From Bradyrhizobium sp. 200 (GTDB taxonomy: Bacteria; Pseudomonadota; Alphaproteobacteria; Rhizobiales; Xanthobacteraceae): a stretch of 64,000 bases of DNA. Positions 28,452 to 39,370 of the stretch are shown here, piece by piece. Made by a program: the position numbers and the translations under genes. The stretch spans positions 7,112,001-7,176,000 of the forward strand of contig NZ_CP064689.1 of the NCBI RefSeq assembly GCF_023100945.1. Reading direction: 5' to 3'. The first letter of the stretch is position 1; every line of letters begins with the position of its first letter. A model generated the notes under the pieces. That model saw only the letters and a program-made list of their open reading frames with translations. It did not search any database and had not been told where the DNA came from.

Positions 28452-29561
28452 CTAGCTCGCAATGCGGTCGCGCGAATGCGGCGACAGCCGAGCACGAAAT
28501 GCGGCCGTCAGCGCCGGCAGCAGATGAATCGCATCGGTCACGATGCCGATATGGGCGAAGTCGAAAATCGGAGCGTTCTTGTCAGTGTTGATGGCGACAA
28601 TCAGGTCCGCGCCCTCGACGCCGACGCGGTGCTGGATCGCACCGGAAATGCCGGCAGCGATGTAGAGCTTCGGCCGTATGGTCTTGCCGGTTTGTCCGAT
28701 CTGCCGGTCGGAGGCGACCCAGCCCTTCTGTACCAGTGGTCGCGAGCAGCCAAATTCGGCTCCAATCATGGCGGCGAGCTGCCGCACCAACTGAAAATTC
28801 TCGAGCGATCCCAGGCCCAAGCCGCCGGCGACAACGACATCGGCATAAGCGAGGTTGGATTTTGCGGAATCCCGGTCCGGGATGAACGACAGGACCTTGG
28901 TGACGATTTCGTCTTCGACGAGGGCAAGCGGATGAATGATGATACGGGCGGCATCGCGTGCGACGCGCTCGGGCATCGGCATGACGCGTGGGCGAACGGT
29001 TGCCATTTGCGGCCGGTAATTCAAGGTGTAGATCGTGCAAAGTAGCGTGCCACCAAAGGTCGGACGCGTGGCCGCAAGCGAACCATCCGCGTCGACGTCG
29101 AGTCCGGTGCAGTCGGCGGTGAGACCCGTCAGTAGCGTTGTCGCGACCGAGCCCGCGAGATCGCGACCGAGCGTGGTGGCGCCCAACAGCAGGATCTCGG
29201 GCTTATAGGTGTTGACGAGATCGGTCAGCGCCTTGGTGTACGACTCGTTGCGATACTCCGATAGCACATTGTCGGCCACGAGATATACAAGATCAGCGCC
29301 GTAGCAGAAGGATTCGAGGGCGGCGCTGCGCGTCGCCTCGCCCTCCGGGCCGATTACAACCGCGGCGAGATCGACTTTCAGCTTGTCGGCGAGCTTGCGG
29401 CCCGTACCTAAGAGTTCCCAGGAGACGGGATGCACCTGACCGCGCTCCAGCTCGATGAAGACCCAGATATGCTTGTAGGCCTTGAAGTGCTCCGGCAATT
29501 CTTTCTTCGCTGCTGCGCGGCCGCCGGCGGCAGGCGTGGGACCTTTGATGACGCTACTCAT
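28452..29561 (-). CDS. fixB: Electron-transfer flavoprotein alpha subunit FixB
   Basis: 369 residues. ETF-alpha domain with the C-terminal FAD-binding signature [23 protein letters not shown] followed by [19 protein letters not shown]. The N-terminal 20 residues form a short Ala-rich extension. Ribosome site GAGGAG. Its partner subunit gene fixA is broken. Confidence 0.95.
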   Translation of the reverse strand: MSSVIKGPTPAAGGRAAAKKELPEHFKAYKHIWVFIELERGQVHPVSWELLGTGRKLADKLKVDLAAVVIGPEGEATRSAALESFCYGADLVYLVADNVLSEYRNESYTKALTDLVNTYKPEILLLGATTLGRDLAGSVATTLLTGLTADCTGLDVDADGSLAATRPTFGGTLLCTIYTLNYRPQMATVRPRVMPMPERVARDAARIIIHPLALVEDEIVTKVLSFIPDRDSAKSNLAYADVVVAGGLGLGSLENFQLVRQLAAMIGAEFGCSRPLVQKGWVASDRQIGQTGKTIRPKLYIAAGISGAIQHRVGVEGADLIVAINTDKNAPIFDFAHIGIVTDAIHLLPALTAAFRARLSPHSRDRIAS

Positions 29562-29579
29562 GGCTCAAACTCCTCACAA

Positions 29580-30412
29580 TCAGCGCACCAGCGCCGCAAG
29601 ATAGGCTTCGGATTTCGGTTTGCGCTCGAAGATGCGTTCGATCAGCGGCTCCGCCGGCTGCTTGGCAGCTTCCACCAGCACCGCCTTGGCGGCGCGCGGC
29701 GAGGCGCAAAGACCCACTTGATGATGGTCGGTGAGCCGCGCAGGCACCGCATTTCGAGACGTCCTCGAAGCCGGCTTGCTGCGCGCTCGATTTCACCACC
29801 GGCGCCCGTGCCGCGCACGGGGGTCGACCATCGAGGCCGCCGCAAATCTGGTTCGTCAATTCCAGCCTAGTGATCAGGCACGGCAGGTTTGTGTGCACCC
29901 CCTGCACGCCGCCTTCGGCGCGCGGCTCCGCGTCGACGGGGCGGGAGGTGAGCTCGAGCCCGGCGATTTTGGCGACATAGGTGAGCTGCAACAGACCGAG
30001 CCGCCTAGCCATGTCAGGCCCTACCTGAGCGGTGTGGCCGTCGATGGTCTGCGTGCCGGTGAAGATGATATCGGGCGTGCTAAACCAATGACCGATTTTC
30101 CGGATCGCGGTCGCGAACGCGAAAGTCGTGGCCAGCGTGTCGGCGCCGGCAAAGAAGTGGTCGGTCAGCAGCACTGGACGATCGGCACCGAAGGTGCGCC
30201 TTGCGCAGGGAGCTCTCAGTCGATGGCGGCCCCATTGTGAGCATGATGATCTCGTCGCCAAATCGGTCACGCTATTCGAGCGCGGCTTCCATCGCGAAAA
30301 GGTCGTAGGGGTTGATGATGGTCGGCCCTCTTGGCGCATGGGGGTGTTGGTCACGGGGTGCACGCGGACCTCAGCAGAGTCCGGGATCTCCTTGACGCAA
30401 ACGATACTGCTC
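29580..30412 (-). pseudogene. fixA: Electron-transfer flavoprotein beta subunit FixA, frameshifted
   Basis: In order the minus strand gives VCVKEIPDSAEVRVHPVTNT, then NPYDLFAMEAALE in a second frame, then a long in-frame FGADRPVLLTDHFFAGADTLA...RAPVVK section, then a change into a frame ending AALVR and stop 19 bp before fixB. At least three frame breaks and no clear start codon make it non-functional as sequenced. Confidence 0.85.
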
Positions 30413-30882
30413 CAGAGGTACCGTGGACGCGCGAGTTACCCATTGGCGGCCATCTCCCGCTCAATCCCGGCCTCAATGGCGTTAAAGGCAATTTCCAACG
30501 GCATTATCGCGAACGTGACCCACAAGATCATCCCGGCGCGAGTAGCGAGCATTAACAACAACATCATTGGTCTTGCTCCGAATCTCATCTCGGACAGCCG
30601 ATAATTCGGTCAACTCGGCGTCAATGGCGGACTTAGTCGGAGAACAGCAAGTGTTGTACCAGTTGCGGCGCCATCGAAAACTTGGTGTGAAACCAATGCG
30701 TTGCGAGAAGTTGATAAACTGACTGTCGAAATCGCCTGCAGTTCAAGTCCGACATAGTCGGGAATGCGACAACGCCACTTCGCGCGTTGCTGCATGGAGT
30801 TGATCTCCATTAAGAGCAAGACGGGTTAACGCGCCGATCCGACATGGTTAGTTGCTAACCGTCACTGAAGTGATGCGCGGGG
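30413..30882. other. Intergenic DNA between fixA and nifW, nothing recognised
   Basis: No coding signal and no clear -24/-12 element for fixA found by eye on the minus strand. Confidence 0.4.
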
Positions 30883-31224
30883 TTACTTCAGCGCACTCAA
30901 TGGCACGAAGGCCGCCGGCTTCTTGGGCTCCGCGACCGCATCCTGCAACACCTTGAACACCCGCTGTTCGATCGGTGATGACGCTACGAAATCGGCATAG
31001 GCCTGCTCCAGTACCGCCTTGCACCGCGCCGTCACCTCTGCCTCCGCGGCACCGGCGAATTGTTCCTTGGCGAGATATTGCCCCATGCGCCTTAAGATAT
31101 GCAGGCGCGCGACGTTGACGATTTTGGGGTCGTAGTCGACGCCGAGAAGGGCAAAAAAATCCTCCGCCGAGCAGGCCTTGTTGAGTTGATAGAGGATGCC
31201 GGCAGCCGATTGTGTGTCGCTCAT
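30883..31224 (-). CDS. nifW: Nitrogenase-protective protein NifW
   Basis: 113 residues, normal for NifW. Recognisable blocks are LNKACSAEDFFALLGVDYDP and VNVARLHILRRMGQYL. NifW associates with MoFe protein and helps its stability under oxygen. ATG 31224 is preceded by GGGAG; the longer frame runs into the cysE remnant and is not used. Confidence 0.93.
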   Translation of the reverse strand: MSDTQSAAGILYQLNKACSAEDFFALLGVDYDPKIVNVARLHILRRMGQYLAKEQFAGAAEAEVTARCKAVLEQAYADFVASSPIEQRVFKVLQDAVAEPKKPAAFVPLSALK

Positions 31225-31239
31225 CGAATATCTCCCTGG

Positions 31240-31995
31240 GTTAGGTCGCCGACCCCTGCTCGGGACCCGGAATAGGCTGGTCGCCTCGCGGCAGCCCCGC
31301 CTCGCGCAGGCGACGCTGCATATGGCCAATCGCGCCTCCAGAAACTCGAAATGGGTCGAACAGGACGGCGATCGCGTCGCCGGAAACAGCATCAGATGAC
31401 GGTCGAGGTCGAAATCGCCGATAAAGCAGCGATGGCTCCGCTGCGACCGCACGCGCGTGCCGGGATGCCGACCACGGTGACGTCGGACGGCTCTCGATGA
31501 TAAGTGAATTGTCGCTCGGATGCGCGCGTCGCATCCGACCGTGATCGGACCCATGGTCTTTTGTGCTGGCGTCGACCATCACGCAGTCCTCTAGGGTAGG
31601 CTGGCGCTTACACCGCGACCAAGACACGCCACCAAGGCTGATGCGGTAATAGAGCATTAAATTCCTAGCCACTTCGGCACTCGCCGATCACGACGCAGGC
31701 GTCACGTCGATGAAGAAGAGGTCGACGGTCGCGCCAGGATGGATGTCGGTATGAGCCAGGAAGCGGCCGAACCGGAACAACAGCCGCTCCGGAATTCGCC
31801 AGCCGGCTGTCCAGAGAGGGCTCGTGGTGCAACAGCAGAATGAGCGCGATAGGTCACCAACTTCGCGAGCTGATTGTGCGCCGAGCGACCGCGCAGAGAC
31901 ACACAACCAATGTCGCCGCGAATCAGCGCGCGCAGCGAGCGCTTTCGCCCTGGAGAGATAGCTGCAACTGGATCGGTGGTAACGATGCTGGACAT
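31240..31995 (-). pseudogene. cysE: Serine acetyltransferase CysE, multiply frameshifted
   Basis: Starts with ATG 31995 just after the nifV stop. Pieces in different frames follow the CysE order: ALIRGDIGCV, TAGWRIPERLL, FLAHTDIHPGAT, RQPTLEDCVMVDAS, GPITVGCDARI and DVTVVGIPARA (hexapeptide repeats). cysE is often in nif clusters to supply cysteine for Fe-S clusters. Several insertions or deletions disable it. Confidence 0.75.
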
Positions 31996-32000
31996 GGCCC

Positions 32001-33186
32001 TCACGCGCAGTCGGTCAACGATCGTTCGCAGACGTCGCGCCAGATCGCCACCACGGTCTCGCGCGGCACCGGCCCCTTGTGCTCGACGGCATGTTGGCGC
32101 ACCCGCGACAAGATCCGCCTCGCCTCCTCTGCGTTGACGGCGAGCTGCAACTCCTTAAACAGCGAGGTGATTGCCGAAAGCCCGGAATGCTTGCCGATCA
32201 CGATGCGGTTGGAGCGGCCGAGCAATTGCGGGTCGAGCGACTGATAGGTGCGTTGATCCTTCAACAAGCCATCGACATGAATGCCGGATTCATGAGTGAA
32301 CACATGCCCACCCACGATCGCCTTGTTCAGAGGAATCGCACATGTAGCCGCGGCTGCGACGACTGCGGCTACCTTCTCGAGCTCCGGCAGCACGATGCCG
32401 GTTTCGCGCCCGTAGAGCTGTTTGAGCGCGACCGTGACTTCCTCCAGCGCCGCATTTCCCGCCCGCTCGCCCAGTCCGATTACAGTCACCGAGGCGTGGC
32501 TCGCGCCGCCCTTGATGGCGGCAAGCGTATTTGCGGTCGCGAGCCCAAGATCGTCATGGCCGTGAAGTTCGAGGTCGAGATCGGTTGTCGCGCGCAGACG
32601 CGCGATCAGTGCGAAGGCGGAGTCGAGATCGAGCACGCTGAGCGTATCGGCAATGCGGAAGCGCCGCGCGCCGGCGGCCTTTGCAGTTGCGATCAGCGTG
32701 ATGAGGAAGTTGACGTCGGCGCGGGAGGAGTCCTCGCCACCGACAGCGCCCTCAAGCTCCTGCTCGCGGGCATAACCGACCACCCGCTTCACCTGCTCCA
32801 GTGCCAGCTCGCGGTCACCGCCAAGCTTGGCGGCAATCTGCACGTCAGAGGCCGGGATCGACACATTGACCATGGACAGCTTGGCCTCGATCGCTGCGTC
32901 GATATCGGCTTCACGCATCCGGCACCAGCCAATGGTAGTGAGCGGCAGGTCGGCTTCGACAATGGCGCGGATGGCGGCGATCTCCACTGCTCATGGCGGG
33001 TGTCCCCGCCTCGATCTCAGTGACTCCGGCCCGTGCCAGCGCCTGCGCGATCGCTACCTTTTCGGCCGTGGTAAAGGCGACGCCCGGCGCCTGCTCGCCA
33101 TCGCGCAGCGTCGTGTCGGTGAGCACGATCGGCTTGGTCCGAGCCGTGTCGGACCATGGAGATTTCGCAGCGGCGGCGGCGGTCAT
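32001..33186 (-). pseudogene. nifV: Homocitrate synthase NifV with a frameshift
   Basis: The start codon at 33186 opens a frame giving [45 protein letters not shown], the DRE-TIM N-terminus with catalytic RDGEQ. Just after AM (near 32985-32993) the frame shifts by one base. The rest ([20 protein letters not shown] ... [12 protein letters not shown] ... HESGIHVDGLLK) is open to 32001. Homocitrate is needed for FeMo-cofactor; many Bradyrhizobium symbionts lack nifV and take homocitrate from the host. Either a real loss or a sequencing slip. Confidence 0.88.
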
Positions 33187-33221
33187 GGGGGCTCCTTGTT
33201 GCTCTTGCCAAAGAAGGTTTC

Positions 33222-33237
33222 AGCAACCCGCATGCCA
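33222..33237 (-). promoter_or_regulatory. Sigma-54 promoter of nifV
   Basis: Minus-strand TGGCATGCGGGTTGCT with GG-N10-GC spacing, ~35 bp before the nifV start. Confidence 0.88.
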
Positions 33238-33292
33238 AGTCAGAATTCGACTTAATTCACTGAGAAAGCGCCAATTTTCACGGCAGCCCGGC

Positions 33293-33308
33293 TGTTGCAA
33301 ACGCGACA
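33293..33308 (-). promoter_or_regulatory. NifA upstream activator site of nifV
   Basis: A perfect TGT-N10-ACA ~60 bp upstream of the nifV -24 element. Confidence 0.82.
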
Positions 33309-33355
33309 GCGTCGCAAAACCGACGGGCCGGCTTACCTTCGGCGCGATACTTCGA

Positions 33356-34549
33356 TCAACTCGGCTTGCGGCGCAGATGAATGATCAGATCGACGCGGGA
33401 AACTTCGTGGCCCGGCGGCGCCTCAGGCGCGTTTGCAAATAGGAGATCGGCTTCGGGAATATTGAGCAGGATATGCTCTCCCTGCAGATAATAATGCGGA
33501 TGCGGCGTGGTGTCGGTGTCGAAAAACCATCGTACCCCGTCGGGACCAATCCGGCGCAACAAACCCGCTTCCGTGAACTGGTTCAATGTGTTGTAGGCGG
33601 TAGACTGCGAGACCGGAAAGCCGGCGCCGCGCGCCTCGGCAAACAGCATCTCTGCGGTAACATGCCGGTTGCCCCTGGTAAACAACAACTCGCTTATGAT
33701 CACGCGCTGGCGCGTCGTCCGTAGCCCGACCTTGAGCAACAGATCCTTGCAGCCGGCCTCGGGGCCTAGCCCGCCAAAATCGGCCTCAGCCGCGTCCACC
33801 TGTACGTCGTCGCCCCCCCCAGGACCGGCGCGGTTTTCGACAGGAAGGCTCGCCAACAGACGATCCGTTCGGCGCGCCTCAGCTAGGGCATCCGCCGGCA
33901 ACAGAGCGTCTCGTCGCCGCTCTGCCATCCGGCTCTCGCCGCTCTCATCGCCAAAGCAGAGGTTGAAGTCGTTACATTGCGTGCACACCGGCGTCGTGCA
34001 CATCACGAGGCCATCGTCCTTGCATAGGGTTCGATAGAAGAAGCGCTTCCAGCGCATATTGTTGATATTGCGCGCGGCGAGCGGCGCGAAATGACGGCTT
34101 AACAGGCGGGAGAGTTCGTCACGATCGCGCAATCCGAGATCTTCCCATAAGTGATTTGGCTCGAGGGCGCGACGCGCGATCATTGCAGCCAGCCAGCGGC
34201 CGGTCTCCCCCTCGGTCGACCGTTGCGCGAGCAGGAGATCACGCAACATTGCGACCTCATCGTTCTCATCGCGTTTGAAATGCAACAGCTGCTGCTCGGC
34301 ATTGATCCGAATCGACGGAAAGTGCTGCTCCAGCAATGCCGCCAGCTCTTCGCTGGACAGGCCGGCCTTGTCGGAAATCCACCCGCGCTCCATCGCCGCG
34401 GCGGCCAGGTTGGACGCCAGCACGTGGCGATCGAAATCGGTGTCGCTATTGATGTCGGCTTTTGCGGGATGGCAGCCTGTGAGCAGCTGATAGGTCGCAA
34501 TTGCGGTATGTGGCTCGCCACTCTCGTCAGGCACTCTGGTGATACTCAT
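33356..34549 (-). CDS. nifQ: NifQ fused to an Irr/Fur-family DNA-binding domain
   Basis: 397 residues in one frame. Residues 1-~235 are NifQ, with the cysteine motif C184-x4-C189-x2-C192-x5-C198 (CTTPVCTQCNDFNLC) that carries a Mo-Fe-S cluster donating molybdenum to FeMo-cofactor synthesis. Residues ~266-397 are a Fur-superfamily domain closest to Irr: LRTTRQRVIISELLF helix-turn-helix region, STAYNTLNQFTEAGLL, and the dimer/metal segment TPHPHYYLQGEHILLNIPE. An Ala/Gly/Asp-rich linker joins them. Typical NifQ is under 220 residues, so this is a fusion. It follows nifH and a hairpin and is likely co-transcribed. Confidence 0.85.
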   Translation of the reverse strand: MSITRVPDESGEPHTAIATYQLLTGCHPAKADINSDTDFDRHVLASNLAAAAMERGWISDKAGLSSEELAALLEQHFPSIRINAEQQLLHFKRDENDEVAMLRDLLLAQRSTEGETGRWLAAMIARRALEPNHLWEDLGLRDRDELSRLLSRHFAPLAARNINNMRWKRFFYRTLCKDDGLVMCTTPVCTQCNDFNLCFGDESGESRMAERRRDALLPADALAEARRTDRLLASLPVENRAGPGGGDDVQVDAAEADFGGLGPEAGCKDLLLKVGLRTTRQRVIISELLFTRGNRHVTAEMLFAEARGAGFPVSQSTAYNTLNQFTEAGLLRRIGPDGVRWFFDTDTTPHPHYYLQGEHILLNIPEADLLFANAPEAPPGHEVSRVDLIIHLRRKPS

Positions 34550-34643
34550 CGGAACGATTGTACTTCGAACATCGCTTTACGAATCCACTACGGTCAAGCA
34601 TGCTTCGGCGAATCCGGTGCTGGCGCCAAATCTTCGCCAGAAC

Positions 34644-34678
34644 GCCGGCCTCCCAGAGCCAAGATCGAGGAGGCCGGC
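34644..34678 (-). terminator. Hairpin between nifH and nifQ
   Basis: A perfect 10-bp inverted repeat (GCCGGCCTCC / GGAGGCCGGC, 15-nt loop) starts 20 bp after the nifH stop. There is no T-run, so it may be a partial terminator or an mRNA 3'-end stabiliser that keeps nifH transcript more abundant than nifQ. Confidence 0.6.
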
Positions 34679-34697
34679 ATTCATTCGCGCGCTCTCT

Positions 34698-35643
<946 letters not shown>

Positions 35644-35740
35644 TTAGAAACAGGGCACACGGGTTCAGGGAAGGAGAGCATCGCTAGTCTTTGCGCGTCG
35701 GCGTGCACTCAGCCCTCAGTCAGTGTTGCGGCAACCTACT

Positions 35741-35757
35741 AGCAACCGCCATGCCAG
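35741..35757 (-). promoter_or_regulatory. Sigma-54 promoter of nifH
   Basis: Minus-strand CTGGCATGGCGGTTGCT with TGGCAT, TTGCT and GG-N10-GC spacing. Classic nifH -24/-12 promoter with a ~155-bp leader. Confidence 0.93.
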
Positions 35758-35823
35758 CGCTGTTCTTGCTGTTTAAGCTTCTGATTTCGCTTTCAAAAAC
35801 ATAGCCCAGCTTCAGGCGACAGC

Positions 35824-35868
35824 TGTTTTGAAGGTGACAGCAGCTCTGCCGTTGTCAGTAAGCGAACA
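35824..35868 (-). promoter_or_regulatory. Two NifA upstream activator sites of nifH
   Basis: Perfect TGT-N10-ACA sites at 35824-35839 and 35853-35868, 29 bp apart. The IS3-family remnant begins just beyond them. Confidence 0.9.
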
Positions 35869-36059
35869 ACGATTACAGCGCTCCAACCGGCAGGAGACTC
35901 GCGCCGTAGGCCATTTCGGTACGCCCGTGTGCAGAAGGAAACTTGCTAACCGACTTAAGCCGCAGGCCGCGGGCCACAAGGTGATTGCCAAGGATCTCGT
36001 GGAGGAGCCGTGGTGCGTGAGGCGCTGCGCCGCTTCTTCGGCGAGCCAAGGCATCCTCC

Positions 36060-38545
36060 AGCGTCTCGACGCAGAAGACTGCTTCCATGGTGATCGACGG
36101 CCGCCACGACAGAACACGACGTGTTGCCCAGTCCAGCACCACGGCGAGATAGACGAAGCCACTCGCCATCGGGATGTAGGTGATGTTCATCCCCCAGACT
36201 TGGTTCGGTCGCGTGATCTCAATGCCGCGCAGCAGGTATGGATCTTGTGGCCGGGCTCGGGTCTGGTGGTGCGCGGACGGCGATAGAGCGCCTCTATCCC
36301 ATCCGCCGCATCGGTGTCTTCACATGCCGGCGGCCGATCTTGCTCCCCTCGGCAGCCAGCAGGCCTCGCAACATGCGCGAACCGGCGAAGGGAAACTCCA
36401 GATGCAGCCGGTCGAGACACCGCATGATCGCGAGGTCGGCGTCCGGCACCGGCCGCGGCAGGTAATAAACGCTGCCGCGGGCTGATCTGCAAAACTCCCA
36501 CCTGCCTGGTGATCGACAGATCATGCTCGCGGTCGATCATCGCTTTGCGCTCAGCAATCTCACCTTGGTGAGCGCTCCTTCTAAAAAACTATGCGCGGCG
36601 CTGCGCTCCCCCTGTGGCATAGAAACGGGCCGGCGCTAGATTGCCGACCGGAAGGGAGCGGCCGATACGATTTTGGTGGCACGTGACCCCTTTAAAAAAC
36701 CTGGTCCATGGGTTGTTGCGCACTTGAGAGTGGTGACGCCATCCGGCGATCCCGTTTAGGAATCTGACCAATAGCGCAGCCCAGCCCTTCCGCCGCCGTC
36801 AGCAGGAGGATTGGAGATGAACCCCAAAAGATCGAAGTCGAGGAACGGTGGTAAGATGCCGATGGTGCACCCGAACGCGGCTGCCATCGACGTCGGAGCG
36901 ACTATGCACATGGCTGCCGTGAGGGCAGATCGCGCACCGGAGCCAGTCCGCAGCTTCGGTACCTTCACGGCCGATCTGCATCGGCTGGTCGACTGGTTAC
37001 TGAATGCGGCGTCAAGACCGTCGTCATGGAATCAACCAGCGTCTACTGGATTCCGATTTTCGAGCTTCTCGATGCCCGGGGATTTACCGTGTTTCTTGTC
37101 AACGCGCGCGATGCCAAACACGTGCCGGGGCGCAAGACCGATGTCAGCGATGCGCAATGGCTGCAGCGGCTCCATTCATTCGGGTTGCTGCGGGCCAGCT
37201 TTCGGCCCAAAGGGCAGATTGCCGAGCTGCGAGCCTACGTGCGTCAGCGCGAGCGTCTGCTGGAGTACGCGGCCTCACACATCCAGCATATGCAGAAGGC
37301 CTTGACGGAGATGAATCTTCAGCTGCACCACGTCGTCGCCGACATCACCGGCGCGACCGGCCTGCGTATCATACGCGCGATCCTTGCCGGCGAGCGCGAT
37401 CCTGAGGTGCTGGCGTGCTTGCGCCATTACAGTTGCCACTCCAGCGCCGAGACGATCGCGAAGGCGCTCACCGGAAGCTACCGCGCCGAGCATCTGTTTG
37501 CGCTCGAGCAGGCACTGGCGCTTTACGACGCCTACCACGAGAAGGCATCTGCCTGCGACGCCCGGATCGAAGCCGTGTTGAAGGAACTCAGCATCCATCG
37601 CGGTCATGGCCATGGATCAGCGCCGCGGGCCTCGCGGCGTCGGAATCGAACCGATCGAACGCTCTAGCTTTCGACGTCCGCGAGGCGCTGTTCGCGTTGC
37701 TCGGAAAGGACATCACCACGATCAACGGCCTCGGTCCTTACCTCTCGCTGAAGCTGATCGCTGAATGCGGCGACGACCTCTCCTCGTGGCCAAGTGCAAA
37801 GCATTTTACCTCCTGGCTGGGACTGGCGCCGAGCAACAAGGTCTCCGGCGGCAAAATGCTCTCGTCCCGAACGCGCCGATCCGGCGGCCGGGCGGCGGCA
37901 CTTCTTCGCCTTGCTGCCGTGACCGTGGGTCGTACAGACACCGCGCTCGGCGCCTTTTATAGACGGCTCTCAGCGCGCATCGGCAAGGCCAAGGCCGTGA
38001 CCGCCACGGCCCGTAAGATCGCAGTTCTGTTCTACAATGCTGTGCGATACGGAATGGACTATGTCGATCCCGGGGCCTCGTCCTACGAGACGCGTTACCG
38101 GACGCGAGTGGTCAACAATTTGCATCGGCGTGCCAAGGCATTCGGCTTTGTTCTCCAGCCCTTGGAGCCGAAAGTAGGTGCTGCCGTTTCTTAGGAATCG
38201 TTTTCCAATGTCAGCTCGCCGATCTTGGCGTGCAGCGACTTCACGTCGACCGCCGGCTGGGCCGCAACATGGCCGCTCCCCGGACCGAACGCCGCAGCCG
38301 CGGAGCCCTCAAGCTGCGCCTTCCACGTGGTGACCTGATTGGGGTGAACGTCGAACTGCTCGGCCAGCTGCGCCAGTGTCCGATCGCCCTTCACGGCGGC
38401 AAGCGCCACCTTTGCCTTGAAGGCCGGTGAGTGGTTCCGGCGCGTGCTCGTCTGCTCATCGTCGCTCCCGATTCGCAGGCACTAGCGTGCCCGCTGCCAG
38501 GCAGAAACTCCACTCATCGACCTGTTCAAATTTGCGGACCCGGCT
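36060..38545 (-). mobile_element. IS3-family element copy A, truncated and split by an IS110-family element
   Basis: The OrfA part (38191-38430, minus) ends KIGELTLENDS where the IS110 element enters. OrfB resumes at about 36590 with lesions and reads through the DDE domain (ITYIPMASGFVYLAVVLDWATRRVLSW) before similarity ends near 36060. The upstream end is shared with copy B at 52444. The element is dead: OrfB has several frameshifts and lacks its C-terminus. Confidence 0.8.
36591..38195 (+). mobile_element. IS110-family element copy A, frameshifted transposase
   Basis: The transposase reading starts at ATG 36817 (MNPKRSKSRN...AAIDVGATMHMAA). Frame breaks near 37000 and 37640 divide it into three pieces that together match the intact copy at 52778-54157, including the DEDD-type core (ESTSVYW, KTDVSDAQW) and the C-terminal LGLAPSNKVSGGKMLSSRTRRSGG block. 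About 225 bp of non-coding DNA precede the start, the place where IS110 elements encode their guide (bridge) RNA. Confidence 0.85.
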
Positions 38546-39370
38546 CTGTTGGTTGTGTCTGGGGTAGTCGAGCGCCGGATTAGGCCATTCGATTCGGATG
38601 TGGTTGGTCCGGGCCAAAAACCCGCAATCGAGATCGTGTAGGCCGCTTAACGAACAAGCCTCCTGTGAGCCTGCAAACGAGGGGTGTCTTACTTTTCGAG
38701 AACGGTCGTTTCGACGACTGCCGAGACCCTGAGGATTAGGCCCTTCACCGTTGTGGACCTCGACCACAATGCGTCCCTCTGACCCTCGGTACGTCAAGTC
38801 CTTAACTGCTTGACCGACCGAGCGCTTCCTTCCATGCGATTGTAGTGCTTGGCAGTTCCTCGCCAGCGTCGTCTCTAAGGATGCCACTGGCATCGTGGAA
38901 ATCGAAATAGAACCTTACATCAGCCGATCCACTTCAGAGCGGCCAGACGATGAACGTATTTGGAGGTCCGTCTGTCAATTGGCCGACCAAGAACACGAAC
39001 TAAGATGCCGAAAAACCCGACACGAATGCCGGGCTGATCGCAAATATACTTCGAGGATCGATAATGTGGATAGCAGACGAGCATCTGCTCGCGCCGTCTT
39101 CGCACCTATGAGGGCGAGATCATAAATCCACTATGTACCGGTGGTCCAGAGGAAGCGGCAATCGGTGATCCACTAGAAACCACGATTCAAAGTCAGCGCG
39201 GCCACAATGAGATTGGAACAGGATCGATGCGTGTGACAAGTAAGCTTAGCCAAAATGATGAGATTACCCGACAGCAGCACCGTCTTCCGAATCGAACGGG
39301 AAGGCGGAGCGAACCCTTAAGTAGCCTCGCATTACTGGATTCTCGCTCGCCAATAACTGTGATTTACGGA
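38546..39370. other. No gene recognised
   Basis: A 145-codon minus-strand frame (38456-38893) is open but runs out of the IS3 end and has no recognisable domain. The rest is short noisy frames. Confidence 0.4.

Noticed and set aside
30361..30480. Sigma-54 promoter for fixA
   Set aside because: No GG-N10-GC element with acceptable flanks found by eye on the minus strand; it may have been lost with the start codon.
32079..33023. 314-codon plus-strand frame
   Set aside because: Antisense to nifV, which is clearly recognised.
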